Shown here: piece after piece, positions 10,244 through 17,773 of the stretch
Numbering within the stretch: the first letter of the stretch is position 1
Layout of the letters: each line of letters opens with the position of its first letter
Source of the DNA: Hyphomicrobiales bacterium
GTDB taxonomy: Bacteria; Pseudomonadota; Alphaproteobacteria; Rhizobiales; Aestuariivirgaceae
NCBI GenBank assembly: GCA_016185245.1
Contig: JACPNZ010000018.1
Location: forward strand, 1-64,000
DNA: 64,000 nt
Direction: 5' to 3'
Made by a program: the position numbers and the translations under genes
The notes under the pieces: model-generated
Told to the model about the DNA's origin: nothing
Database searches by the model: none
What the model saw: the letters and a program-made list of their open reading frames with translations, nothing else

Positions 10244-10848
10244 GCCATGGACCCTTGCGCGTCGGCATCGGCGGTCCGGTCGGCTCCGGCAAGACGACGC
10301 TCGCCGAGAAGCTGTGCAAGGCAATGCGGGAGAAATACTCGGTCGCCGTCATCACCAACGACATCTACACCAAGGAGGATGCGCTCATCCTCAGCCGCAC
10401 GCAGGCCTTGCCCGAGGAGCGCATCATGGGGGTCGAGACCGGCGGCTGCCCGCACACCGCGATCCGCGAGGATGCCTCGATCAATCTCGCGGCGGTCGAC
10501 GAGATGGTGCAGCGCTTTCCCGATCTCCAGGTGATCTTCATCGAGTCGGGCGGCGACAATCTCGCCGCCACCTTCTCGCCCGACCTCGCCGATCTGTCGA
10601 TCTATGTGATCTCGGTCTGCCAGGGCGAGAAGATCCCGCGCAAGGGCGGCCCCGCCATTGCCCGCTCCGATCTCCTGGTCATCAACAAGACCGATCTGGC
10701 GCCGCACGTGATGGCCGATCTCGTGGTGATGGAGAACGACACGCAAAGGGTACGCGGCGGCCGGCCCTATGTGTTCACCGACCTGTTGCGCCAGAAAGGG
10801 CTCGCCGAGGTGGTAGCCTTCATCGAGAAGGCGGGCGGGCTCGCCTGA
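10240..10848 (+). CDS. ureG: Urease accessory GTPase UreG
   Basis: A 202-residue SIMIBI-class GTPase that provides energy for nickel insertion into urease. The P-loop [13 protein letters not shown] lies at about residues 9-21, the metal-binding CPH motif in [17 protein letters not shown], and the base-specificity motif NKTDLAP near residue 150. It is the last gene of the glc-ure series; no clear rho-independent terminator follows before the convergent tRNA-His. Confidence 0.97.
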   Translation: MSHGPLRVGIGGPVGSGKTTLAEKLCKAMREKYSVAVITNDIYTKEDALILSRTQALPEERIMGVETGGCPHTAIREDASINLAAVDEMVQRFPDLQVIFIESGGDNLAATFSPDLADLSIYVISVCQGEKIPRKGGPAIARSDLLVINKTDLAPHVMADLVVMENDTQRVRGGRPYVFTDLLRQKGLAEVVAFIEKAGGLA

Positions 10849-10873
10849 CTGTTCCTCGCACCCAGCAGGGAGA

Positions 10874-10950
10874 TGGTACAGCTGCCCCGGCTCGAACGGG
10901 GGACCCCTAGATCCACAATCTAGTGCTCTAACCAACTGAGCTACAGCTGC
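10874..10950 (-). tRNA. tRNA-His (anticodon GTG), CCA encoded
   Basis: On the minus strand the cloverleaf folds completely: acceptor GCAGCTG with CAGCTGT, D-arm GCTC/GAGC, anticodon stem CTAGA/TCTAG with loop TTGTGGA (anticodon GTG), and T-arm CCCCG/CGGGG with loop TTCGAGC. The discriminator base is A73, the 1-72 pair is G-U, CCA is encoded, and the base before G1 is T, so no G(-1) is encoded. This is the divergent histidine tRNA known from many alphaproteobacteria. Confidence 0.97.
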
Positions 10951-10996
10951 ATTCCAAGTCCGCTTACTAGTCGCAAGCGCGAGCAAATTCAAGACA

Positions 10997-11029
10997 GCAA
11001 AAAGGTCCGCACGGGCGCGCGCGGACCTT
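10997..11029 (-). terminator. Rho-independent terminator after the phasin gene
   Basis: AAGGTCCGC (11002-11010) and GCGGACCTT (11021-11029) form a nine-base-pair stem. Read on the minus strand it runs into a TTTTT tract at 11003-10999. It lies 58 bases beyond the phasin stop and just before the tRNA-His promoter region. Confidence 0.8.
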
Positions 11030-11086
11030 CTGCATTCAGCACTCGGGAACGGGGAGGAGGTCGTTGCCCGGTGCAGCAAATTTCTC

Positions 11087-11527
11087 TCAGGCGGCGAGGT
11101 TCTTGGTGAAGTCGGCGAAGGACTTGCTGAAGCCGTCCTGCACGGGCTTCACGGTTTCCTTGGCAAGCGCCACCGAGAGTTCGTTCAGCTCGCTCACCTG
11201 GCGCTGCAGCACCTGGGCCTGCTCGCGGGCGAATTCCTGCTGCAGGGTGAAGAATTCGGTCGGCTCCTTCACCGCGAACAGCTTGCGAGCGAAGGCGAAG
11301 CCGGCAAGAACGTTGGCCTGGGTGATTTCCATGGCCTTGAGCTGCAGGTCGGCAAAGCGGCTCTTGTAGGCGCTGGCAGCGGCGTCGAAGAGCTGGACGT
11401 TGCTGTGGGCGAATTCGCTGGCCTTGTCGAAGGCGGCCTGGGCCTGATCCATCGACTTGTGGGCAAAGGCCGTCACTTCGGCGGGGATTTCGGTGTTCAC
11501 TTCGACTTTCACCTTCTTGTTCGACAT
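11087..11527 (-). CDS. Phasin family protein (PHA granule-associated)
   Basis: A 146-residue, mostly helical amphipathic protein of the phasin_2 type that coats polyhydroxyalkanoate granules. It has no signal peptide or membrane helix. Typical are the Ala/Gln-rich helices around QAQAAFDKASEFAHSNVQLF, FADLQLKAMEITQANVLAGF and the segment EFFTLQQEFAREQAQVLQRQ. The ATG with an AGGAGG ribosome site eight bases upstream is chosen; an in-frame GTG/ATG further upstream is less likely. It is single, with its own terminator and two PhaR-like sites upstream, so it is probably induced when PHA accumulates. Confidence 0.9.
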   Translation of the reverse strand: MSNKKVKVEVNTEIPAEVTAFAHKSMDQAQAAFDKASEFAHSNVQLFDAAASAYKSRFADLQLKAMEITQANVLAGFAFARKLFAVKEPTEFFTLQQEFAREQAQVLQRQVSELNELSVALAKETVKPVQDGFSKSFADFTKNLAA

Positions 11528-11594
11528 CTCAAGCCTCCTGTTGCCGAGAGCCACTCTGGCCCTGCGTTAAGCATGCCCATACACCAGTTTATTG

Positions 11595-11625
11595 TGCAAT
11601 GCAACATGAAGATTGCGTTGCAACA
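11595..11625. promoter_or_regulatory. Two direct PhaR-type operator sites upstream of the phasin gene
   Basis: TGCAATGCAACA (11595-11606) and TGCGTTGCAACA (11614-11625) are tandem copies spaced 19 bases apart, about two helix turns. Both contain the TGC-N3-GCA core recognised by the PHA-responsive repressor PhaR/PhbF in other proteobacteria. They lie 68-98 bases upstream of the phasin start. PhaR itself is not in the window, so the link is inferred. Confidence 0.65.
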
Positions 11626-11712
11626 GCCACCATTCCTCCTGGGGCCAGGGTTAATGAAAGGTGGACGAACTGCCGACAATTCGTCTAACCTCCCGGGGAT
11701 ATTCCATTTGGC

Positions 11713-14244
11713 TTGCCGAATCCCTTTGCTTTCAAGGTTTTCGGGGTTGCGTTGGGGGACATCTTGGGCGAGGCGTTGACGCCGACGCTGGAGGACTTGC
11801 GGGAAGTTCCGGAGCCGGCTTGGCTGTGGGACGGAGCCCGGGCCCGCATTGTCTGGGCCAATGGCGCTGGCATTGCCTATTTCGGCGGCAAGTCGCTGTT
11901 CGACCTGATCGACCGGCCCTTCGATTTCCTTGAGCCGGGGGTTGAGCGGATCGTTTCGCTGACCCGGCAGCTGCGCCGCGGTCAGGTTGAAACCGCTCTC
12001 CTGCACTTCCCGTCGATGGGCGCTGCCGCACCCCTTTCCTGCAAATGCATGATTCATGCGCTGGCCGATGGAAGGCCGGGTCTCCTGGTGGTGGCGGGCC
12101 GCAGTGCAACCGCCGAGGCGCAAGCCCTGGTGGGCGATATCGCCGGCGCCTTCGACCTGCTGCCGACCCCGGCGGCGCTGATTGCCGCCGACGGTGCTAT
12201 CCGTCACCTCAATGCCGCTTCGCTCATCCTGCTGGGCGCGGGCCAGCGGGCAACGCTTGCCGCCCTCTTGGGCGATGGCGCGGTCGCCGACCAGCTCATC
12301 GACCGCATCGGCAAGGCCGGCACGGTAAGCGAGATCGTGACCCTTCCCGCCCGCATCGGCCCGCGCCAAGTGCGGCTCACCGGCCGGAGGCTCCGCCCCA
12401 TGGGCGACGGCAGCCCCTTCGCCATGGTGCTGCTCGACGATGTGACCGAGCGCCGAGCGCTCGAACTGAAGCTCGCCGGCGCCGGCGCGGCGCCAGCGGA
12501 ACCCCAGCCGGCGGCAGTTCCCGGACTTGCCGCCCCCGAGGCCGAAGCCTTCAACCGCCTCGGGCAAATCCTCAATGGCGAGACGGCCGCGGCCACGCCT
12601 GTCATGCCGGCCGAGAAGCCCGTGCCGGCCGCTCCCCGCCGCAAGCTGGCGGGCATCCCCGAAATAATCCGCCGGCCCTTCGACCGGCTGGCCGAGGCGG
12701 TGATCATCGCCCGGGACGGCGCCATTATCCATGCCAATCCGGCCGCCTGCCAACTGTTCGGCCAGACTTCCGCCAGCGATCTCGCCAACGATCCGCTGCT
12801 GTGGGACCGCTTCGCGGCGCTGGGCCAATCGCTGCCGGTGACCGACATCGATACCGCCCAGGGCCTGCGGATCGCCGCCAAAGTGCAAATGAGCGTCATC
12901 CCCTGGCTCAACGGCCCGGCCCGCCAGTTCATCATCACCAGGGCCGAACCGCAGCGTACTGACGCCGTCGCCCTGCAGGTCGTGCCCAAGCTGCCACGGC
13001 GCAGCGAGGACCTGCCGCCGACGCCGGAACCCGTAGCCCAGGTGCCGGCCGCTCCTGCCTTGGTGGCGGAGCCCGTTAGCGAGACCGAGGTCGTCACCCT
13101 GCCGCCGCGCCCAACCGCAGAGCCCGAGGACGATGCGGAACTCCGCGCCATTCTCGACACCGCCACCGACGGCATCATCACCCTTGACGCCCAGGCCAAT
13201 ATCCACACCTTCAGCGCCGGGGCCGAGGCGATCTTCGGCTATCGCATCGCCGAAGTCGCCGGCAAGCCCTTCGCCGAACTGATCGCGCCGGAAAGCCGCA
13301 AGGCGCTGCGCGATTATCTCGCGGCCCTGCAGGGGCCGGGACTCGCCAGCGTGCTCAACGACGGGCGCGAGGTGACGGCGATCGTCAAGCAGGGCGGCAC
13401 GGTGCCGCTGTTTCTCACCCTCGGCAAGTTGCAGGCGCCCAAGTCGCAGGCCGCCTTCTGCGCGGTGGTGCGCGACATCACCCAGTGGAAGAAGACCGAG
13501 CAGGAATTGCGCGAGGCCAAGGATTTGGCCGAGGCGACGAGCCGGCAGAAATCCGAATTCCTCGCCCGCATTAGCCATGAACTGAGAACGCCGCTCAACG
13601 CCATCATGGGATTTTCCGAAGTGATGCGGCTGCAGCGCTTCGGCCGCATCGACAACGACAAGTACCGCGGCTACGTCAACGACATTCATGCCTCGGGCAG
13701 CCATCTTTTGTCGCTGATCAACGACCTGCTCGATCTCTCCAAGGTGGAAGCCGGCAAGCTCGAGCTCAATTTCACCTCGGTCAATTTGAGCGAGGTCGCC
13801 GAACACGCCATCAAGATGCTGCAGGAGCAGGCGACTGCGGCGCGCGTCGTCCTGCGCAAGACGATGCCGGCGGAGCTTCCCAATGTGGTGGCCGATCTCC
13901 GCTCGATGCGGCAGATCATGCTCAATCTTCTGTCCAATGCCCTCAAGTTCACCGATCCGGGCGGCCAGGTCATCGTCTCGTCGCAACTGACGCCGGCCGG
14001 CGAATTGAAGCTCCGGGTCAAGGATACCGGCATCGGCATGAATGCCGAGCAGTTGCGCGATGCCCTGGAACCGTTCCGGCGGGTGACCACCGAAGGCCGC
14101 GACGCGCCGGGAACTGGACTTGGCCTGCCGCTGACCAAGGCGCTGGCCGAAGCCAATCGCACCCAGTTCGCCATCTCCAGCGAACCGCGCAAGGGTACGC
14201 TGGTCGAGATCACCTTTCCGACCACCAGGGTCTTGGCCGAATAA
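11713..14244 (+). CDS. Soluble PAS-domain sensor histidine kinase, PdhS-like
   Basis: An 843-residue histidine kinase without obvious membrane helices. The N-terminal half holds divergent PAS-like segments (PEPAWLWDGARARIVWANGAG; AEAVIIARDGAIIHANPAA) separated by Ala/Pro-rich linkers. A clear PAS domain (about 475-600) starts ILDTATDGIITLDAQANIHT. The H-box is ISHELRTPLNAIMGFSEVM (about residue 620) and the ATPase has NLLSNALKFT, DTGIGM and GTGLGLPLTKALAEA. The C-terminal TFPTTRVLAE is typical of the PdhS/PleC/DivJ group that controls the cell cycle in Rhizobiales. No receiver domain is attached. The start is unclear: no early ATG is available, and TTG codons at 11713, 11752 or 11764 are the candidates. 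Confidence 0.85.
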   Translation: MPNPFAFKVFGVALGDILGEALTPTLEDLREVPEPAWLWDGARARIVWANGAGIAYFGGKSLFDLIDRPFDFLEPGVERIVSLTRQLRRGQVETALLHFPSMGAAAPLSCKCMIHALADGRPGLLVVAGRSATAEAQALVGDIAGAFDLLPTPAALIAADGAIRHLNAASLILLGAGQRATLAALLGDGAVADQLIDRIGKAGTVSEIVTLPARIGPRQVRLTGRRLRPMGDGSPFAMVLLDDVTERRALELKLAGAGAAPAEPQPAAVPGLAAPEAEAFNRLGQILNGETAAATPVMPAEKPVPAAPRRKLAGIPEIIRRPFDRLAEAVIIARDGAIIHANPAACQLFGQTSASDLANDPLLWDRFAALGQSLPVTDIDTAQGLRIAAKVQMSVIPWLNGPARQFIITRAEPQRTDAVALQVVPKLPRRSEDLPPTPEPVAQVPAAPALVAEPVSETEVVTLPPRPTAEPEDDAELRAILDTATDGIITLDAQANIHTFSAGAEAIFGYRIAEVAGKPFAELIAPESRKALRDYLAALQGPGLASVLNDGREVTAIVKQGGTVPLFLTLGKLQAPKSQAAFCAVVRDITQWKKTEQELREAKDLAEATSRQKSEFLARISHELRTPLNAIMGFSEVMRLQRFGRIDNDKYRGYVNDIHASGSHLLSLINDLLDLSKVEAGKLELNFTSVNLSEVAEHAIKMLQEQATAARVVLRKTMPAELPNVVADLRSMRQIMLNLLSNALKFTDPGGQVIVSSQLTPAGELKLRVKDTGIGMNAEQLRDALEPFRRVTTEGRDAPGTGLGLPLTKALAEANRTQFAISSEPRKGTLVEITFPTTRVLAE

Positions 14245-14262
14245 TCCGTAGGCGGATCATCA

Positions 14263-14664
14263 TCATTCGCCGTCGGCGCCGCAGGGGTGGTCGAACGGCA
14301 GGAGTTCGGCGAGGAGTGCGAGCTTGCCTTGATCGACCGGTCCGCGCCAGGGCGAGACTTCGCCGCCGGCCTTGGAGATGTGGACCGAGAACTCCGGCAT
14401 GAATTCGCGAATGGCAAGCGGCATCAGATGGCGGCAACGGCCCGCCCTGCGGCAGCGTGCGCGCCAGCACAAGGGCGGGCAGAGCAGCTGATCGCGGGCC
14501 TGGGCCCGGTTGGCGGGATGTTCGGGATCGCTGGGCCAGGCGATCTCGGCCGGATCGCGGAGCCAGCCGTTAGCTTCGAGCCAGCGCACCCTTTCCACCC
14601 ATTCGGCGATGCTGCCGCCACCGGGGCGGTCGTGGGGGGTCAGCCATTCGTGATCGGCAAGCAT
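14263..14664 (-). CDS. Hypothetical Cys/Arg-rich protein
   Basis: A 133-residue protein that I cannot assign. The centre carries a compact Cys/Arg cluster, CPPLCWRARCRRAGRC (about residues 62-77), which looks like a small metal or nucleic-acid binding knuckle. The N-terminus MLADHEWLTPHDRPGGGSIAEW and the C-terminal LPFDHPCGADGE are acidic. The start MLADHEW is preferred because of GGAG seven bases upstream; an in-frame ATG at 14697 lies inside the 141-bp repeat. It converges on the histidine kinase gene with 18 bases between the stops. Confidence 0.6.
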   Translation of the reverse strand: MLADHEWLTPHDRPGGGSIAEWVERVRWLEANGWLRDPAEIAWPSDPEHPANRAQARDQLLCPPLCWRARCRRAGRCRHLMPLAIREFMPEFSVHISKAGGEVSPWRGPVDQGKLALLAELLPFDHPCGADGE

Positions 14665-14691
14665 AAGGGATCTCCGGTTCTGGTTGGGTTT

Positions 14692-14832
14692 GGGCATAGC
14701 TCCGCCCTGGGTGGCGCCGGTTACTCCGGCCGCCGGGGGAAGAGGGCTCCACCTTAAGGGCGGAGGGGAGGCGCAGGCAGCGCTTCACCGCAGGGTAGAG
14801 AAAGGAACAAGCGGTTCTTCACCCCGCCTGCG
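14692..14832. repeat. Right copy of the 141-bp perfect inverted repeat
   Basis: Exact reverse complement of 1-141. It covers the last 48 bases of the oxidoreductase gene (14785-14832), its downstream intergenic hairpin (14700-14765), and the region just upstream of the Cys/Arg-rich hypothetical gene. Confidence 0.95.
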
Positions 14833-15792
14833 GGAGCGGAAGAAGGCGTCGATGATCTTCATGTTCTGGATGGCATCGCCGGCCCCCCAGGTGAGCTTCT
14901 GCTTGCCTCGCACCACCCGGCCGAAGGCTTCGGCCTGGAGCTGGTACTGATCCGACACCGGCAGTTCGAACCACTCGCCGACATTCATCTCCATGCCCTG
15001 CACGAAATAGCGGTTGGGCTTGTCGGGCGGGGCATTGAAGGGGATTTCGATCTCGATGCGGCCCTTGGTGCCGACGATCTGGGCCCGCTGGAAGGGCGCC
15101 AGTTGGGTCGAGATCGAGAACGAGAGATGCCGTCCCTCGCCGAAATCGGCAAGGCCGCCCGCCGTGCGGTCGGTCCTGAATTTAGGATCGCGGTCGAAGG
15201 TGGCGGTGACGCGGGCGGGCTCGGCCCCGAAGATGAAGCGCGACACGGTGATCGGATAGCAGCCGATGTCGAGGAGGCCGCCGCCGCCGATAGAGGCCAT
15301 GTTGCGGACGTTCCTGGGATCGCGGTTGAAATAGGAGAAGAACACCTGGATTGCCCGGACCTCGCCGATCTTGCCCTTCTTCACCAGGTTCTTGACCGCG
15401 ATCCATTGCGTCGCATGGCGGACCATGAAGGCCTCGGCGATGTGAATGCCCTTCGGCGCCTTCCGCAGTTCGCCCGCCTCTTTTGCGGTGGTGGCGATGG
15501 GCTTTTCGCACAGCACATGCTTGCCGGCCCGCGCCGCGGCGAGGGTGAGCGGCACATGCAAATGATTGGGCAGGGGATTGTAGACAGCCTCGATCTCGGG
15601 GTCGGCCAGCATTTCCTCATAGGAGCCGTAGGACTTGGCGATGCCCAGATCCATGGCCGCCTGGCGGGCCCGCTTGAGGTTGCGCGAGGAAATCGCCACG
15701 ACCTCCAATTCCCTGCTCTTCAACATCCCGGGAATGACCTTGGCCATGCCGATTTCAGCCGTCGAGATGATGCCCCACTTGACCGGTTTCAT
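14785..15792 (-). CDS. Gfo/Idh/MocA family NAD(P)-dependent oxidoreductase
   Basis: A 335-residue dehydrogenase of the glucose-fructose oxidoreductase family. The Rossmann fold starts at VKWGIISTAEIGMAKVIPGM, and the family's catalytic motif is the CEKPIATTAKEA segment (Lys of EKP, about residue 96). The second domain has AEAFMVRHATQW, GGGGLLDIGCYPI (with the conserved Asp and Tyr region) and IGGTKG-like VGTKGRIEIEIPF. Substrates are usually sugars, inositols or related polyols; the exact one cannot be read here. The last 15 codons lie in the 141-bp inverted repeat. It is next to betI but 57 bases apart, with no sign of a shared role. Confidence 0.88.
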   Translation of the reverse strand: MKPVKWGIISTAEIGMAKVIPGMLKSRELEVVAISSRNLKRARQAAMDLGIAKSYGSYEEMLADPEIEAVYNPLPNHLHVPLTLAAARAGKHVLCEKPIATTAKEAGELRKAPKGIHIAEAFMVRHATQWIAVKNLVKKGKIGEVRAIQVFFSYFNRDPRNVRNMASIGGGGLLDIGCYPITVSRFIFGAEPARVTATFDRDPKFRTDRTAGGLADFGEGRHLSFSISTQLAPFQRAQIVGTKGRIEIEIPFNAPPDKPNRYFVQGMEMNVGEWFELPVSDQYQLQAEAFGRVVRGKQKLTWGAGDAIQNMKIIDAFFRSRRRGEEPLVPFSTLR

Positions 15793-15849
15793 GGCCTGCT
15801 CCTGTGTTCGATGCCGGCAGTCATAACCGATGGGGCAGCCGGTGCAATG

Positions 15850-16437
15850 TCAAATGGCGGCGGAGGAGCGGGCCGCCTCGAAATAATCGCGGGTGAGGGT
15901 GCGCGGATGGGCGGGATCGGCCGGCTTGCCGGTCAGCGCATAACGCAGCCACAGCCCGTCGATCATGGCGCCGATCCCCTCGGCGAGATGCAGCGCCTTG
16001 GGGCGCGGCATCAGCTTGCATAGATCGTGCAGCAGGTTGGCACGCAGCCGCCGGTGATAAAGCCCGAGGATGCGCTGCAGCCTCACCGACTGGCGGGCAT
16101 TGCCGTAAAGCGCCAGCCAGGCGGAAAACACTTTCTCGTCGAACTGGCCGTCGCCGAAGGAGGCATCGATCACCGCCTCGACCCGCTGGCGCGGGGTTCG
16201 GGCGGCGCGCTGGCGGGCCACCGCGTCGCGGCGGAGCTCGGCCAGGAGGGCCCGCATGGTGGCGAACAGCAGCTCGTCTTTGTCGGCGAAATAGTGATGC
16301 ACCATGCCGGAGGAGACGCCGGCCTTGCGGGCGATGCGGACCACCGTGGCATTGGCAAACCCCACCTCGTGGATGACGGCGATCGCCGCCTCCACCAGCT
16401 GCTTGCGGCGGATCGGTCCCATGCCGAGCTTGGGCAT
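15850..16437 (-). CDS. betI: TetR-family transcriptional repressor BetI
   Basis: A 195-residue repressor responsive to choline. The N-terminal MPKLGMGPIRRKQLVEAAI and the helix-turn-helix FANATVVRIARKAGVSSGMVHHYFADKDELL closely match BetI. The C-terminal ligand domain includes WLALYGNARQS and a Trp/Tyr-containing helix near IDGLWLRYALTGKP. A GGGAGGA ribosome site eight bases before the ATG decides the start. It is divergent from choXWV across a 149-base region that contains a TTGGAC/GTCCAA palindrome, so it probably represses itself and the transporter. Confidence 0.9.
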   Translation of the reverse strand: MPKLGMGPIRRKQLVEAAIAVIHEVGFANATVVRIARKAGVSSGMVHHYFADKDELLFATMRALLAELRRDAVARQRAARTPRQRVEAVIDASFGDGQFDEKVFSAWLALYGNARQSVRLQRILGLYHRRLRANLLHDLCKLMPRPKALHLAEGIGAMIDGLWLRYALTGKPADPAHPRTLTRDYFEAARSSAAI

Positions 16438-16471
16438 AAATCTTCCTCCCGGATCGAAGGTTAGGTTTTTA

Positions 16472-16487
16472 TTGGACGGCTGTCCAA
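16472..16487. promoter_or_regulatory. Palindromic operator, probably for BetI
   Basis: TTGGAC-GGCT-GTCCAA is a perfect palindrome of six-base arms with a four-base centre. It lies eight bases upstream of the -35 box of the choX promoter and 34 bases upstream of the betI start. TetR-family repressors typically bind such sites between divergent genes. Confidence 0.7.
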
Positions 16488-16495
16488 CAAAAAAC

Positions 16496-16524
16496 TTGAC
16501 TAAGGCGCGGCGGGCGGCTGTAGT
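16496..16524 (+). promoter_or_regulatory. Sigma-70 type promoter for choXWV
   Basis: TTGACT (16496-16501), a 17-base spacer and TGTAGT (16519-16524) form a good vegetative promoter. The transcript would start about 55 bases before the choX ATG. The operator sits directly upstream of the -35 box. Confidence 0.6.
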
Positions 16525-16586
16525 TGGGCCATCCACCATGGGGGTCTCAGTGGAATTCCCCCGGGTATGGCACAGGGAGGAATTGA

Positions 16587-17546
16587 ATGACTTCGACGAT
16601 CACCAAACTCGCCGCCGTTCTGGCGCTGGGCGCCGGACTGGCGGCCATGGCAGCACCCGCCATGGCCGGCGAAGCCGAATCCTGCAAGACGGTGCGCATG
16701 TCGGATGTGGGCTGGACCGACATTACCGCCATCACCGCCATGACCGCCGCCATTCTCGAGCCCATGGGCTATGTCGGCGACATCAAGCAGCTGTCGGTGC
16801 CGGTCACCTACGCTTCGATGAAGAACAAGGACATCGACGTGTTCCTCGGCAACTGGATGCCGTCGATGGCGAACGACATCAAGGCCTATAGCGAGGATGG
16901 CTCGGTGGAAACCATCGGCGCCAATCTGGAAGGGGCCAAGTACACGCTTGCCGTGCCGCAATATACCTATGACAAGGGCCTCCGCGACTTCGCCGACGTC
17001 TACAAGTTCAGGGATGCGCTGGGCGGCAAGATCTACGGCATCGAGCCGGGCAACGACGGCAACCGCCTCGTCCTCGACATGATCAAGGACCCGAAGTTCA
17101 AGCTCGACGGCTTCGAGCTGGTGGAAAGCTCGGAAGCCGGCATGCTGTCGCAGGTGGCCAAGTCGACCCAGTCCAACCAGGACATCGTGTTCCTCGGCTG
17201 GGCGCCGCACCCGATGAACGTCAACTTCAAGATGGCCTACCTTACCGGCGGCGATGCCCTGTTCGGACCCAACTACGGCGGCGCCACGGTCTATACCAAT
17301 GTGCGGAAGGGCTATCTGCAGGAATGCCCGAATGTCGGCAAGCTCGTCTCCCAGCTCAAGTTCAATCTCGACATGGAAGACAAGATCATGGGCGACATTC
17401 TCGACAAGGGTGCCGATCCGAAGGCCGCCTCGCTGGCGTGGCTGAAGGCCAATCCGGCGGTGCTCGACGGCTGGCTCAAGGGTGTGACGACCTTCGACGG
17501 CTCGGGGCCAGCGCTCGACGCGGTGAAGAAAGGTCTTGGCCTGTAA
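16587..17546 (+). CDS. choX: Choline ABC transporter, periplasmic choline-binding protein ChoX
   Basis: A 319-residue solute-binding protein. It has a Sec signal peptide ending at APAMA (about residue 27). The mature part has CKTVRMSDVGWTDITAITA, FLGNWMPSM, YGIEPGNDGN and FLGWAPHPMN. The Trp residues of VGWTD, GNWMP and LGWAPH, with a Tyr, form the aromatic box that holds the quaternary ammonium of choline in ChoX. A GGAGGAA ribosome site precedes the ATG. It is the first gene of choXWV; unlike the choW-choV pair, 227 bases separate it from choW and these contain a repeat element. Confidence 0.93.
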   Translation: MTSTITKLAAVLALGAGLAAMAAPAMAGEAESCKTVRMSDVGWTDITAITAMTAAILEPMGYVGDIKQLSVPVTYASMKNKDIDVFLGNWMPSMANDIKAYSEDGSVETIGANLEGAKYTLAVPQYTYDKGLRDFADVYKFRDALGGKIYGIEPGNDGNRLVLDMIKDPKFKLDGFELVESSEAGMLSQVAKSTQSNQDIVFLGWAPHPMNVNFKMAYLTGGDALFGPNYGGATVYTNVRKGYLQECPNVGKLVSQLKFNLDMEDKIMGDILDKGADPKAASLAWLKANPAVLDGWLKGVTTFDGSGPALDAVKKGLGL

Positions 17547-17607
17547 TTGACCGGCGCGGAGTTGCCGCGCAGGTTTGAAGATAAGGCGGCGGACCGGGAG
17601 ACCTCGA

Positions 17608-17715
17608 GCATCATGCGCCAAAGTGGAATCGCTTTGGCGACAACATGATGTTCCAGGTTATGGCCGACGATCACGTTCATGACTTTTGACGGTTCCGTCA
17701 AAAGTCATCGTGATC
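17608..17715 (+). repeat. Two-hairpin intergenic element, copy 1 (between choX and choW)
   Basis: Hairpin A: CGCCAAAG (17616-17623) with CTTTGGCG (17632-17639). Hairpin B: GATCACG (17669-17675), a TTC bulge, a 14-base arm 17679-17692, a TT loop, the matching arm 17695-17708, and CGTGATC (17709-17715), a 21-bp stem. The same layout in opposite orientation occurs at 63175-63283 with different stem bases. It looks like a rhizobial-type dispersed intergenic element; hairpin B could also stop transcription after choX or stabilise its mRNA. Confidence 0.85.
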
Positions 17716-17773
17716 TAAAGGCGCCGGTCCGCCGTTTTGTTTGGAGTTGGGGAAACGTCGGGGGGCTAGGGCT

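Noticed and set aside
10849-10873. A rho-independent terminator for the urease genes
   Set aside because: No stem with a T-tract lies between ureG and the tRNA on the plus strand.
11509-13986. An 825-codon minus-strand frame opposite the histidine kinase, running into the phasin region
   Set aside because: No domain, and it crosses the phasin promoter; the kinase frame has all expected motifs.
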